From: Desulfocurvus sp.
GTDB taxonomy: Bacteria > Desulfobacterota > Desulfovibrionia > Desulfovibrionales > Desulfovibrionaceae
Direction: 5' to 3'
Assembly (NCBI RefSeq): GCF_023230885.1
Contig: NZ_JALNWM010000029.1
Coordinates: 1 to 20,551 of the forward strand
DNA: 20,551 nt
Part shown: piece after piece, positions 13,777 to 20,551 of the stretch
Numbering within the stretch: the first letter of the stretch is position 1
Layout: every line of letters begins with the position of its first letter
Notes under the pieces: model-generated
What the model saw: only the letters and a program-made list of their open reading frames with translations
What the model was told of the DNA's origin: nothing
Databases searched by the model: none
Program-made: the position numbers and the translations under genes

Positions 13777-14787
13777 ATGAAAACGGCGATATTCGGTTTT
13801 GCGGGGTCGGGGAAGACCAGCCTGTTCGGGGCCCTGGCCGGGCCGGGGGCTGTGGGCAACGCGCGGGCGATGGTCAAGGTGCCGGAGCCCCGGCTGGAGC
13901 CGCTGGTGCAGCTGTTCAACCCGCGCAAGACGACCTTGAGCGAGATCGAATATGTGGATGTTCCCGGCGGCGGGGGCAAGGGCGACGGCCTGGGCGAGCG
14001 CGTGCTGTCGGAGATCCGGCCCTGCGACTGCGTACTGGCCGTGCTGGACGCCTTTTCGGGCCTGGCGGACCCCCGGCACCAGCTGGGCGGCATCGAGGCC
14101 GACTTCCTGGTTTCGGACCTGGCGGTGATCGAAAAGCGTCTGGAGCGCATGGCCCAGGACAAGCGCAAGAACAAGGATCTTGTGGACGCCAAGGAGGAGG
14201 CCATGCTGCTGCGGGCGCAGGCGCTCCTGGAGGCCGAGCGGCCCCTGCGCGAGGACGCCGAGGTGGCCGCGGCGCCGGAACTGCGCGGCTACAAATTCCT
14301 CACGGCCAAGCCCGTGGTCTATGCCTGGAACCTGCCCGAATCGGAGCTGGCGGGCTTCACCCCGCCCGCCGACGGGCCCGGGGTGGTGCATGTGGCGGTG
14401 TCGGCCCGGCTGGAGGCCGAGCTGGCGGAAATCGCCGACCCCGAGGAGAAACGCATGTTCCTGGACGACCTGGGCATCGCGGACTCGGCCCTGGACCGCG
14501 TCATCGCCGGAACCTACCGCCTGCTGGGGCTGATCACCTTCCTCACCGCCGGCGACAAGGAGGTCCGCGCCTGGGCCATACGCGGCGGCAGCACCGCGCC
14601 CGAGGCCGCCGGGGCCATCCACTCGGACATCCAAAAGGGCTTCATCCGTGCCGAGGTCCTGGGCTGGGAGGACTTCCTGAAGGCCGGGGATTTCAAGCGG
14701 GCCAAGGAAATGGGCCTGCACCGCCTGGAAGGCAAGACCTATGTGGTCAAGGACGGCGATATCGTGGAATTCCGCTTCAACGTCTAG
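13777..14787 (+). CDS. Divergent YchF/Obg-type NTPase with TGS (DUF933) domain
   Basis: 336-residue P-loop NTPase of the YchF branch of the Obg family. YchF proteins bind ATP rather than GTP and associate with ribosomes. The P-loop is GFAGSGKT at 7-14, the switch II motif DVPG is at 61-64, and the base-specifying motif NLPE begins at N185, in agreement with the YchF NxxE form instead of NKxD. The C-terminal TGS domain is well conserved: LITFLTAGDKEVRAWAI at about 252-268, GFIRAEVLGWEDF, and the ending DGDIVEFRFNV. The protein is shorter than canonical YchF (about 363), and the P-loop lacks the usual PNVGKS. It may be a paralogue, so I leave the symbol blank. AAGGAG precedes the ATG, and the RNA methyltransferase gene follows after 15 bp. 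Confidence 0.88.
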   Translation: MKTAIFGFAGSGKTSLFGALAGPGAVGNARAMVKVPEPRLEPLVQLFNPRKTTLSEIEYVDVPGGGGKGDGLGERVLSEIRPCDCVLAVLDAFSGLADPRHQLGGIEADFLVSDLAVIEKRLERMAQDKRKNKDLVDAKEEAMLLRAQALLEAERPLREDAEVAAAPELRGYKFLTAKPVVYAWNLPESELAGFTPPADGPGVVHVAVSARLEAELAEIADPEEKRMFLDDLGIADSALDRVIAGTYRLLGLITFLTAGDKEVRAWAIRGGSTAPEAAGAIHSDIQKGFIRAEVLGWEDFLKAGDFKRAKEMGLHRLEGKTYVVKDGDIVEFRFNV

Positions 14788-14802
14788 GTCCGGGGGAGTG
14801 CG

Positions 14803-15612
14803 GTGATCGACGGCCTGCGGGTGGTCCTGTTCCAGCCCAAGTTCGCCCAGAACGTGGGCGCCGCGGCCCGGGCCTGCGCCAACATGGGCTGCGGCGAGCT
14901 GGTGCTTGTGGCCCCGCGCGACTGGGACCTGGAACGCGCCCTGCCCCTGGCCACGCCCAAGGGCGAACCGGTGCTGCGCGCGGCGCGGGTGGTGGACGAG
15001 CTGGAGCAGGCCCTGGCGGGCTGCGCCCACGTCTACGGCACCACGGCGCGCACCGGCGGCTGGCGGACCGGCCTGCTGACGCCGCGCGCCGCGGCGGAAC
15101 GCGTGGCCGGGCAATGCCGCGAGGGCGCGCGGGTCGCCCTGCTCTTCGGCCCTGAAGACCGGGGCCTGACCAACGCGGAAACTGAAGTCTGCGGGCAGCT
15201 TGTGACCATCCCCACGGCCGAGGCCAGCTCCCTCAACCTGGCCCAGGCCGTGCTGCTGCTGCTCTACGAGTGCTTCCTGGCGGCCCAGGAGGTCCCCCGG
15301 GGCGCCCCGCGCGAACCGGCCGCGCACAACCTCGCCACCCACGCCGAGCAGGAACTGCTCTTCGCGGCCATGCGCGAGGCGCTCCTGGCCATCGGCGTGC
15401 TCAAGGACCAGAACACCGACTACTGGATGCTGCCCGTGCGCCGCTTCGTGCAGCGTACGCCCTTGCGCCGTGCGGAATTCAACATGTTGATGGGCGTGTG
15501 TCGCCAGGTGCGCTGGGTGGCGGGCCGGGCGGGCCTGCTGTGGCCCGGGAACGACCCGGGCCGGGAACCCGGGCCGGACGGGACCGGCGGGAGCGGGAAA
15601 AGCGGGGGCTGA
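14803..15612 (+). CDS. TrmH/SpoU-family RNA methyltransferase, TrmJ-like
   Basis: 269-residue SPOUT methyltransferase that probably 2'-O-methylates tRNA (position 32 in the TrmJ group) using S-adenosylmethionine. Motif 1 is QNVGAAARACANMG at 16-29, motif 2 is ALLFGPEDRGLTN at 112-124, and motif 3 is IPTAEASSLNLAQAV at 136-150; these form the knotted SAM site. A helical C-terminal extension (about 170-245) matches TrmJ in layout, followed by a Gly-rich tail. The GTG start at 14803 has GGGGGAG upstream and lies 15 bp after the ychF-like gene, so the two are co-transcribed. TrmJ is the best guess; a different SpoU-family target is possible. Confidence 0.88.
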   Translation: MIDGLRVVLFQPKFAQNVGAAARACANMGCGELVLVAPRDWDLERALPLATPKGEPVLRAARVVDELEQALAGCAHVYGTTARTGGWRTGLLTPRAAAERVAGQCREGARVALLFGPEDRGLTNAETEVCGQLVTIPTAEASSLNLAQAVLLLLYECFLAAQEVPRGAPREPAAHNLATHAEQELLFAAMREALLAIGVLKDQNTDYWMLPVRRFVQRTPLRRAEFNMLMGVCRQVRWVAGRAGLLWPGNDPGREPGPDGTGGSGKSGG

Positions 15613-15624
15613 CCGGGCCGAAGG

Positions 15625-15646
15625 GGCCGCCGGGCATCCGGCGGCC
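15625..15646. terminator. GC hairpin between convergent trmJ-like and HU genes
   Basis: A perfect 9-bp stem (GGCCGCCGG 15625-15633 with CCGGCGGCC 15638-15646, loop GCAT) lies in the 57-bp gap between convergent genes. It is likely shared as a terminator. There is no T-run on either side. Confidence 0.5.
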
Positions 15647-15669
15647 GCCCTCGGAGAACCCCGGGTATC

Positions 15670-15951
15670 CTAGAGCTCTCCCTTGAGGCCCTTGGACACG
15701 GAGAATTTGACGACCTTGCGCGCCGGGATCTTGATGGCCGCGCCGGTCTGGGGGTTGCGGCCGGTGCGGGCGGCGCGCTCGGAAACGGTGAAGGAGCCGA
15801 CGCCGGGCAGGCGCAGCCGCTCGCCGTCGTTGAGCTTGGTGGCGATGATGGCGCAGAAGGTGTCGAAAGCCTTCTCGGCCGCCGCCTTGGTGGCGAAGAT
15901 TTCGGGCAGCTCGTCCTTCAGCGCTTCGATGAACTGGGCTTTGGTGAACAT
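15670..15951 (-). CDS. HU/IHF-family DNA-binding protein
   Basis: 93-residue nucleoid protein that bends DNA as a dimer. Typical features are MFTKAQFIEAL at the start, a helical body to about 45, LPGVGSFTVSERAARTGRNP at about 48-67 with the GRNPQTG arm tip that intercalates in DNA, then AAIKIPARKVVKFSVSKGLK. The start at 15951 is supported by GGAGG upstream and by homology. A longer frame from 16038 is rejected because it would begin inside the -10 promoter element. The gene has its own promoter (16039-16067) and a leader of about 80 nt with a stem-loop. HU and IHF subunits are hard to tell apart from sequence alone, so no symbol is given. Confidence 0.95.
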   Translation of the reverse strand: MFTKAQFIEALKDELPEIFATKAAAEKAFDTFCAIIATKLNDGERLRLPGVGSFTVSERAARTGRNPQTGAAIKIPARKVVKFSVSKGLKGEL

Positions 15952-15990
15952 GCGGTTCCCTCCTCGGGCGGTTGAAGTTGCCTGATGGCT

Positions 15991-16012
15991 CTCGCGGGCG
16001 CGGACCCGCGAG
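15991..16012 (-). promoter_or_regulatory. Stem-loop in the leader of the HU gene
   Basis: CTCGCGGG (15991-15998) and CCCGCGAG (16005-16012) form a perfect 8-bp stem with a 6-nt loop inside the roughly 80-nt predicted untranslated leader. It could affect mRNA stability or translation; no function is demonstrated. Confidence 0.45.
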
Positions 16013-16038
16013 GCGTCACGTCCAGCGATCCTGGTCAC

Positions 16039-16067
16039 CCTATGCTCAGGACCGGAAGGCTTGTCAA
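16039..16067 (-). promoter_or_regulatory. Putative sigma-70-type promoter of the HU gene
   Basis: On the - strand a perfect TTGACA (16062-16067) is followed, after 17 nt, by CATAGG (16039-16044). The implied transcript starts near 16032 and reads into the HU gene at 15951. The -35 match and the spacing are strong; the -10 match is partial. Confidence 0.65.
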
Positions 16068-16091
16068 ACCCCGGCCCACGGCCCTTCCCGC

Positions 16092-16346
16092 TTATTCACA
16101 GGACTTGCGGCCCGCGCCCCGGCGCGGGCCGCCCCGCCCCCGGCAGGCCCCCGGTTCCGCCCGCGCGGCGCCCCCGCGCCGCCACCCCGATTTTGGGCAG
16201 CATTTTCGCGCCGTCAGCGCCGCCGCAAACCTGTTGAAACACGGCAAGCTCCGGCAAGCCTTGCTGGCTGGAACAGGAAGCCCCGCTACCCCACTGCCCT
16301 GGTGTGGAAAAAGAAAAATAGCAAAATATTTTTGCACATGTTCACA
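16092..16346. other. AT-rich island with DnaA-box-like sites, origin-like
   Basis: Three exact matches to the DnaA-box consensus TTWTNCACA lie within 250 bp: TTATTCACA at 16092-16100 (+), TTTTCCACA at 16303-16311 (- strand), and TTTTGCACA at 16330-16338 (+). The last two flank an AT-rich island (about 16308-16333) that stands out in this GC-rich DNA and contains GCAAAATATTTTTGC. A near match, TTCTGCACA, lies at 16489-16497. No gene occupies the stretch. This resembles a replication-origin layout or a DnaA-binding regulatory site, but dnaA is not nearby and gene orientation does not diverge from it. Confidence 0.35.
16107..16132. repeat. 12-bp perfect GC hairpin
   Basis: GCGGCCCGCGCC and its exact reverse complement are separated by 2 nt, giving a very stable hairpin 40 bp upstream of the HU promoter and next to the 16092 DnaA-box-like site. 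It might end transcription arriving from the right on the - strand. There is no T-run. Confidence 0.5.
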
Positions 16347-16497
16347 ACAGCGACATCCTGACGCTGAGACCAACGCCAGGAAGGAAACGCCCCGTTCCCC
16401 TCCGGCCCCCAACAGCCCTCCCCTTCCGCCCCGCTGCGACACGCGCGGTCCCGCTGCCGCCGGGCGCCCCCGCCGCCCTCCTCCCAATTTCTGCACA

Positions 16498-17224
16498 CCT
16501 CCGGCGTCCGCCCCCGCCGCCCCGGATTCGGGCACCCCGGGCTCCGCCAGGACGAATCCGACCACGCGCCGACCCCGCCCATGCCGCCCGGAGTGAACGG
16601 ATGCCGGGAAAAAGGGCGCCAAAGGACGGGCAGGAGGAGGGGAAGAAGAGAATGGGAGCCAGGATGGCGGCGGGGCAAAGGCCGGGAAGCCGGAAACCCC
16701 GCGTGCCGGGGTCGGGGCAACGCAGGGCCGCTCCGCCCTCCCCGGCCCGCACAACCTCGGCCCAAGGCTGGCTCCGCTTCCCCAGCCAGGACATTTGCCC
16801 CTTTGGCAGGGAGCCGGGCCCCGCGCAGGCCAGGCGCCCTGGGGAACGGGAACCGGGCAGGCGCGCACCCGACGCTGCCGCGGAGGCGCGCCCGCCCCCG
16901 GGTTGGATGCACGTCCGGTTCCCGGTGGAGGCGCGTCCGGCCCCTGGGTCGATGCGCGCCCGCCCCGGGGCCGGGCTTCCGCACCCCCAGGCCGGGGGTC
17001 CGCACTCCCAGGGCGGGGGCCCGGGCCGGATGCCCGGCCGCAGTCCGTTCCCGGTCGGCTTCCCCGCCAAGCGAGGCCCGGCCTGGTTTGCCGTGGACGC
17101 AGGCCCGGAAGTTCCGCGCCCCGGGCTCGCCCCTGGAGCAGGCCCAGGGGAGCAAGGCAGGGAAGCCTTTGATCCCAAGGGCTCATCCGGCGGGCCGACG
17201 CGGCCGGGCCGCGCGGATTCGGGA
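16498..17224. repeat. Gene-free GC-rich stretch with degenerate tandem repeats
   Basis: I see no credible gene in these roughly 730 bp; open frames on both strands encode Arg/Pro/Gly/Ala-rich text without a recognisable domain. Repeats are visible on the right side: two copies of a 45-bp unit at 16882-16926 and 16927-16971 (each begins GGAGGCGCG and contains GATGC at the same offset), and two copies of a 21-bp unit at 16978-16998 and 16999-17019 (TCCGCAC core). The gap lies downstream of amrA on the - strand. Confidence 0.55.
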
Positions 17225-17812
17225 CTAGAAGACCTCGGCCTCGAACCAGAACAGCGCGGCCCCGGGCTCGCGCCAGGCGTCGGCGGGCAGCCCCGCCTTG
17301 CGGCAGGTCTGGGCCAGGAAGGTTTCCCGGTCCCAGCCCCATTCCACGGGCACCTGGGGCAGCAGCAGGCCCGAGCGCCCCGCGTGGCGGATGAGCAGCC
17401 CGTGACGGCCCACCTCGACCAGGGCGGGGTCCGGGCAGGGCAAAAGAGGCGACAACACGGAGATTTCCAGGTCCAGGGTCTCGAACTCCCCGGAAGCCAC
17501 CGGGGGGAAGCGCGGATCCTGGAAGGCGGCGGCCTGGGCCATTGCCGCCACGGTGTCCCACAGCGGCCCGTCGCCCACGACGTTGCCGATGCACCCGCGC
17601 AGGTGCCCCCCGGCCTTGAGGGTCACGAAGGCGCCGCAGGGCCGGGCCAGGAGCCCCTGGGGCGGCCCGGGCAGGGGCACGGCCTGTTCGGGAAACAGCC
17701 GGTTGGCAATGGCCAGCCGGGCCAGAACGCGCAGGGCGTCCCGCTCCTGGGGGGAAATGCTGAAGCGCGGCCCCGGGTCGGGCGGGCCGGGGGTTTCGGG
17801 ATTCCCGGACAT
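17225..17812 (-). CDS. amrA: AmmeMemoRadiSam system protein A (AMMECR1 domain)
   Basis: 195-residue protein of the AMMECR1 family. The family hallmark LRGCIG is at 71-76, preceded by GAFVTLKAGGH and followed by a helix with AAAFQDPRFPP; LEISVLSPL, the GLLIRHAGRSGLLLPQVP segment and WFEAEVF at the end are also typical. AMMECR1 proteins often occur with a Memo-family protein and a radical SAM enzyme in the three-gene AmmeMemoRadiSam set, whose chemistry is not firmly established. Neither partner is in this window, so this gene stands alone or its partners are elsewhere. The ATG at 17812 is preceded by AAGGAGG with 5-nt spacing. The frame stays open upstream to 18202, but that extension is low complexity and was rejected. 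Confidence 0.88.
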   Translation of the reverse strand: MSGNPETPGPPDPGPRFSISPQERDALRVLARLAIANRLFPEQAVPLPGPPQGLLARPCGAFVTLKAGGHLRGCIGNVVGDGPLWDTVAAMAQAAAFQDPRFPPVASGEFETLDLEISVLSPLLPCPDPALVEVGRHGLLIRHAGRSGLLLPQVPVEWGWDRETFLAQTCRKAGLPADAWREPGAALFWFEAEVF

Positions 17813-18400
17813 GGATGCCTCCTTGCGGCCAGCTGCCGCCGGGGCGGGGCGGCGCCCGGCGCGGGCCGGCGCGCCGGGCAGGAAGACGGGCCGCCGCACG
17901 GCCCGGGAGGGCGCGCGGCGGTTCCGAAACAATGCCTTGGTATTCGAGGATACGGGAAACGCGGGGCAAAGGAAAGCCGGACCGCAAGGCGGCGCGAGGG
18001 TGGAGCGAGCCCTGGGCCTGGGGGCCTGGGGCTGCGCCGTGGTGGCGGCGCGAGGACGGCGCGAGAGCGGCGCCCCCCGGGATTCCCCGGACGCCCCTGC
18101 CCCCCGGAAGCCCCGGCTCTGGACGCGGCAGGGCATGGCGCGTTCGCCTGACGCTCCCTGCCCCCCCCGAAGCCCCCGGACGCCCCCGGACGCCCCCGGC
18201 ACGCGGCCCGGAGCTGCGGCGAAGGCCGCCCGGCGGAACGGGTCGGGCCCGCGGGAGGGGGCGACGGATTCCTGCCCTGTTCACCTGCGCCCGCGCGGGC
18301 CGCCCGCCCCGGGGAGCGCATGCGCGCGCAACGCGGGGACTCCCGGGCGCCCTGGTCGGCGCGCCCGGGGTCGCCCCGGCGCCGGGGTCAGGCAACGGCC
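17813..18400. other. Gene-free GC-rich gap between purN and amrA
   Basis: About 590 bp without a credible gene. It contains three copies of a 10-bp unit CGCCCCCGGA (about 18171-18200) and, next to the purN stop, a 14-bp palindrome CCCCGGCGCCGGGG (18374-18387) that could help end purN transcription. A short stretch of lower GC around 17935-17975 carries the possible amrA promoter. The rest is G/C-rich without structure I can assign. Confidence 0.55.
17947..17975 (-). promoter_or_regulatory. Possible promoter of amrA
   Basis: On the - strand TTTCCT (17970-17975) and TATCCT (17947-17952) are 17 nt apart in a locally AT-richer patch about 135 bp upstream of the amrA ATG. The -10 matches four of six positions, the -35 three of six. 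Confidence 0.3.
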
Positions 18401-19075
18401 CTAGAAGCCGCGCTCCAGGGGCGGATTGACCAGGGCGGGCCGGTCCAGAACCGCCAGGGGCCTGCCCGCGTCGGCCACCAGCACATGGCGGCCCTCCACG
18501 CGCACCCGGCCCTCGGCCAGCCACTGGATGGCCTGGGGGTAGATGCGGTGCTCCATCTCCAGGATGCGCGCGCCCAGGGCGTCGGCGCCCTCGCCGGGCA
18601 GGGCGGGCACCGCCGCCTGGATGATGACCTGCCCGTGGTCCATGATCTCGTCCACGAAGTGCACGGTGCAGCCCGCGAGCTTCACGCCGTAGTCCGCGGC
18701 GTCGCGCTGGGCGTGGCAGCCCGGAAAGCTCGGCAGCAGCGCGGGATGGATGTTCACGATGCGCCCGGCAAACGCGTCCAGGAACACGGGGGTCAGCATG
18801 CGCATGAAGCCCGCCAGGACCACGAGCTCCGCCCCGCTCTCGCGGATGCGCGCCACCACGGCGGCGTCGAATGCCTCGCGCGCGGGGAACTCCGTGTGGT
18901 CGACAACGGCGTGGGGGATGCCGTGCCTGCGGGCGCGCTCCAGGCCGCCCGCCCCGGGCCTGTTGGACAGAACGAGCTCCACCCGGGCGTCCAGCACCCC
19001 GGCTTCGCTCTTGTCGATGATGGCCTGGAGGTTGGATCCTCCGCCCGAAACGAGCACCGCCAGCTTGAGGGCCAC
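18401..19075 (-). CDS. purN: Phosphoribosylglycinamide formyltransferase
   Basis: 224-residue GAR transformylase of de novo purine synthesis, which transfers a formyl group from 10-formyltetrahydrofolate to glycinamide ribonucleotide. The nucleotide-binding start is LVSGGGSNLQAI at 8-19, the fold motif is VLAGFMRMLTPVFL at 86-99, and the catalytic triad is N108 and H110 (NIHPALLPSFPG) with D146 (VDEIMDHGQV), which match the E. coli Asn-His-Asp set. The GTG start at 19075 has GGGAG upstream and lies 18 bp after the cobA-hemD stop, so it is probably the second gene of that operon. The linkage of purine and tetrapyrrole genes looks incidental. The C-terminal 20 residues extend past the core fold. 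Confidence 0.96.
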   Translation of the reverse strand: MALKLAVLVSGGGSNLQAIIDKSEAGVLDARVELVLSNRPGAGGLERARRHGIPHAVVDHTEFPAREAFDAAVVARIRESGAELVVLAGFMRMLTPVFLDAFAGRIVNIHPALLPSFPGCHAQRDAADYGVKLAGCTVHFVDEIMDHGQVIIQAAVPALPGEGADALGARILEMEHRIYPQAIQWLAEGRVRVEGRHVLVADAGRPLAVLDRPALVNPPLERGF

Positions 19076-19093
19076 GTCGCGCTCCCGCCCCGG

Positions 19094-20551
19094 CTACAGG
19101 GCCTTGGCCAGCGCCGCCGCCAGCGCCGGGATGGTGTAGTCGGCGGGCTCGATGTCCGCCGTGAAGCCGAAGCGGGCCAGGGTCCGCGAGGTCACGGGAC
19201 CGATGGAGGCCAGCTTCACCCCGGGAAGGTAGCTGCGGAAATCATCGGGCGCAATCAGGGTGAAGAAATTCTCCACCGTGGAGGAGCTGGTGAAGGTCAC
19301 GCAGTGGATGTCCCCGGCGTCCAGGCGGGCCTTCAGCTCTTCGGGGCCGTCCTCGTTCAGCCCGGTGCGGTACACGGGCAGCACCCGGACCTGGGCCCCG
19401 GCGCGGGCCAGTTCCTCGGGCAGCACCTCGCGGGCGACCTCGGCGCGCGGGACGAGCACCCGCGTGCCCGCGCCCACGCCCAGGGCCTTCAGCCCGTCCA
19501 CGACGCTTTCGGCCACATACTTCTCGGGCACGAAGTCGGCCACGACGCCGCGCTCGCGCAGGGCCTGCGCCGTGGCGGGGCCGATGGCCGCGACCTTGCG
19601 CCCGCCCAGGGCCCGGGCGTCCCGGCCCTGCTCCTCGAGGATCTTCCAGAACCAGCGCACCCCGTTGACGGAGGTGAAGACCAGCCAGTCCCAGTCCGCC
19701 AGCCCGGCCACGGCCTCGCGCACCGGGGCATAGTCCGGCAGCGGGTCGATGCGGATGGTCGGGAACTGGTGCACGCAGGCGCCCATGTCGCGCAGGAGCG
19801 CGGCGAAGTCGCTGGCCTGCTCACGCGCGCGGGTGACCACCACGCCCCTGCCCAGCAGCGGGCGCTTCTCGAACCAGCCCAGGGTGTCGCGCAGGCCGCA
19901 GACGCCGCCGACGATAATGATGCTCGGGGCCTTGAAGCCCTGGCGAGCGGCCTCGTCGGCCACGGTGTCCAGGGACGCGACCAGGGAGCGCTGGTTGCAG
20001 CGCGTGCCCCAGCGGACCAGGGCGGCCGGGGTCTTGGGGTCGCGCCCGCCGGCGATGAGGCGCTCGGCGATCATGGGCAGGTTGCCCACGCCCATATAGA
20101 AGACCAGGGTCGAGGTGCTCCGGGCGTAGACCTCCCAGTTGTGGCCGCTGGCCTCCTTGGTGGGGTCCTCATGGCCGGTGATGAAGCACACGCTGGTGGT
20201 GTGGTCGCGGTGGGTCACGGGGATGCCCGCGTAGGCCGCCGCCGCGACGCCCGCCGTGACCCCGGGCACGACCTCGAAGGTCAGCCCGGCGGCCACAAGC
20301 TCCTCGGCCTCCTCGCCGCCGCGCCCGAAGACGTAGGGGTCGCCGCCCTTGAGCCGCGCGATGGTCTTGCCCTCACGGGCCTTGGCCACCAGCAGCTCGT
20401 TGATCTTGTCCTGGGGCAGGGTGTGGTCGCCACCCTTCTTGCCCACATAGACGATCTCGGCGCCGGGCTTGGCGTAGTCCAGGAACTCGGCGTTGGCCAG
20501 GTAGTCGTAGACCAGCACGTCGCAGGTCTCGATGAGCTCGCGGCCCCGGAC
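19094..20551 (-). CDS. Uroporphyrinogen-III methyltransferase/synthase fusion, N-terminus beyond window
   Basis: Two-domain CobA-HemD fusion of tetrapyrrole synthesis; 485 residues are visible and roughly 20 N-terminal residues lie past the right edge. The frame continues to the last base with GRELIETCDVLVYDYL, the normal early part of CobA. The SUMT domain shows GDPYVFGRGGEE and VVPGVTAGVAAAAYAGIPVTHR-like SAM-site segments (key residues in PGVTAG and GIPVTHR). The HemD domain begins at about LLGRGVVVTRAREQ and contains VFTSVNGVRWF and TFTSSSTVENFF. Together they close the tetrapyrrole ring and methylate it to precorrin-2, the branch point to sirohaem, cobalamin and the alternative haem route. 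Such fusions are known in Desulfovibrio, fitting the high sirohaem demand of sulfite reductase. purN follows 18 bp downstream. Confidence 0.95.
   Translation of the reverse strand, partial: VRGRELIETCDVLVYDYLANAEFLDYAKPGAEIVYVGKKGGDHTLPQDKINELLVAKAREGKTIARLKGGDPYVFGRGGEEAEELVAAGLTFEVVPGVTAGVAAAAYAGIPVTHRDHTTSVCFITGHEDPTKEASGHNWEVYARSTSTLVFYMGVGNLPMIAERLIAGGRDPKTPAALVRWGTRCNQRSLVASLDTVADEAARQGFKAPSIIIVGGVCGLRDTLGWFEKRPLLGRGVVVTRAREQASDFAALLRDMGACVHQFPTIRIDPLPDYAPVREAVAGLADWDWLVFTSVNGVRWFWKILEEQGRDARALGGRKVAAIGPATAQALRERGVVADFVPEKYVAESVVDGLKALGVGAGTRVLVPRAEVAREVLPEELARAGAQVRVLPVYRTGLNEDGPEELKARLDAGDIHCVTFTSSSTVENFFTLIAPDDFRSYLPGVKLASIGPVTSRTLARFGFTADIEPADYTIPALAAALAKAL

Noticed and set aside
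15952..16038. 29-residue N-terminal extension of HU
   Set aside because: Its ATG abuts the -10 element, and HU homology and the GGAGG site begin at 15951.
16882..17019. Possible CRISPR array in the repeat-containing gap
   Set aside because: Repeats are direct, contiguous and degenerate without unique spacers, and no cas gene is nearby.
17813..18202. Long N-terminal extension of the AMMECR1 protein
   Set aside because: Low complexity and not family-like; the ATG at 17812 has a strong ribosome site.
16092..18524. 810-codon - strand open frame spanning the gap, amrA and part of purN
   Set aside because: Low-complexity Arg/Pro/Gly/Ala text, overlapping two well-supported genes in another frame; expected by chance in such GC-rich DNA.

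Overview
The window reads as chromosomal DNA of a very GC-rich (I judge above 70 percent by eye) Gram-negative bacterium, most likely a sulfate-reducing Desulfovibrio-type member of the Desulfobacterota. This rests on gene content: a CobA-HemD fusion, a two-CW cysteine module in a histidine kinase, a LUD-domain protein with a C-terminal cysteine cluster, and a lipoprotein plus inner-membrane YidC with a large periplasmic domain. It is an inference from families, not from a marker gene.

Region 1 (1-7522, + strand) is a tightly packed putative operon of six genes: a PhnD-like binding lipoprotein (cut by the window edge), a membrane sensor histidine kinase with a cysteine-rich module, a receiver-only response regulator, a PEP-synthase-like protein without the usual C-terminal barrel, a fusion of a dual-specificity phosphatase with a YkgJ-like cysteine cluster, and a small exported protein. 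Together they look like an uncharacterised signalling and phosphotransfer module. A convergent LUD-domain gene (7541-8206, - strand) follows.

Region 2 (8643-12243, + strand) is the classic rpmH-rnpA-yidD-yidC-jag cluster for ribosome, RNase P and membrane-protein insertion. rpmH has its own promoter. rnpA has no ordinary start codon where the protein should begin, and an ATT with a well-spaced Shine-Dalgarno sequence is the best candidate. A perfect 27-bp hairpin separates jag from the convergent aroC (12379-13431, - strand).

Region 3 (13432-15951) has a nearly symmetric 208-bp inverted repeat between the divergent aroC and a divergent ychF-like gene, then a TrmJ-like RNA methyltransferase (+) converging on an HU-family gene (-).

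Region 4 (16068-20551) holds a long non-coding stretch with an AT-rich island and three matches to the DnaA-box consensus, GC-rich degenerate tandem repeats, and then - strand genes: amrA (AMMECR1 family), purN, and a cobA-hemD fusion that runs off the right edge. cobA-hemD and purN are 18 bp apart and probably co-transcribed. No tRNA, rRNA, CRISPR array, transposase or phage gene was seen.
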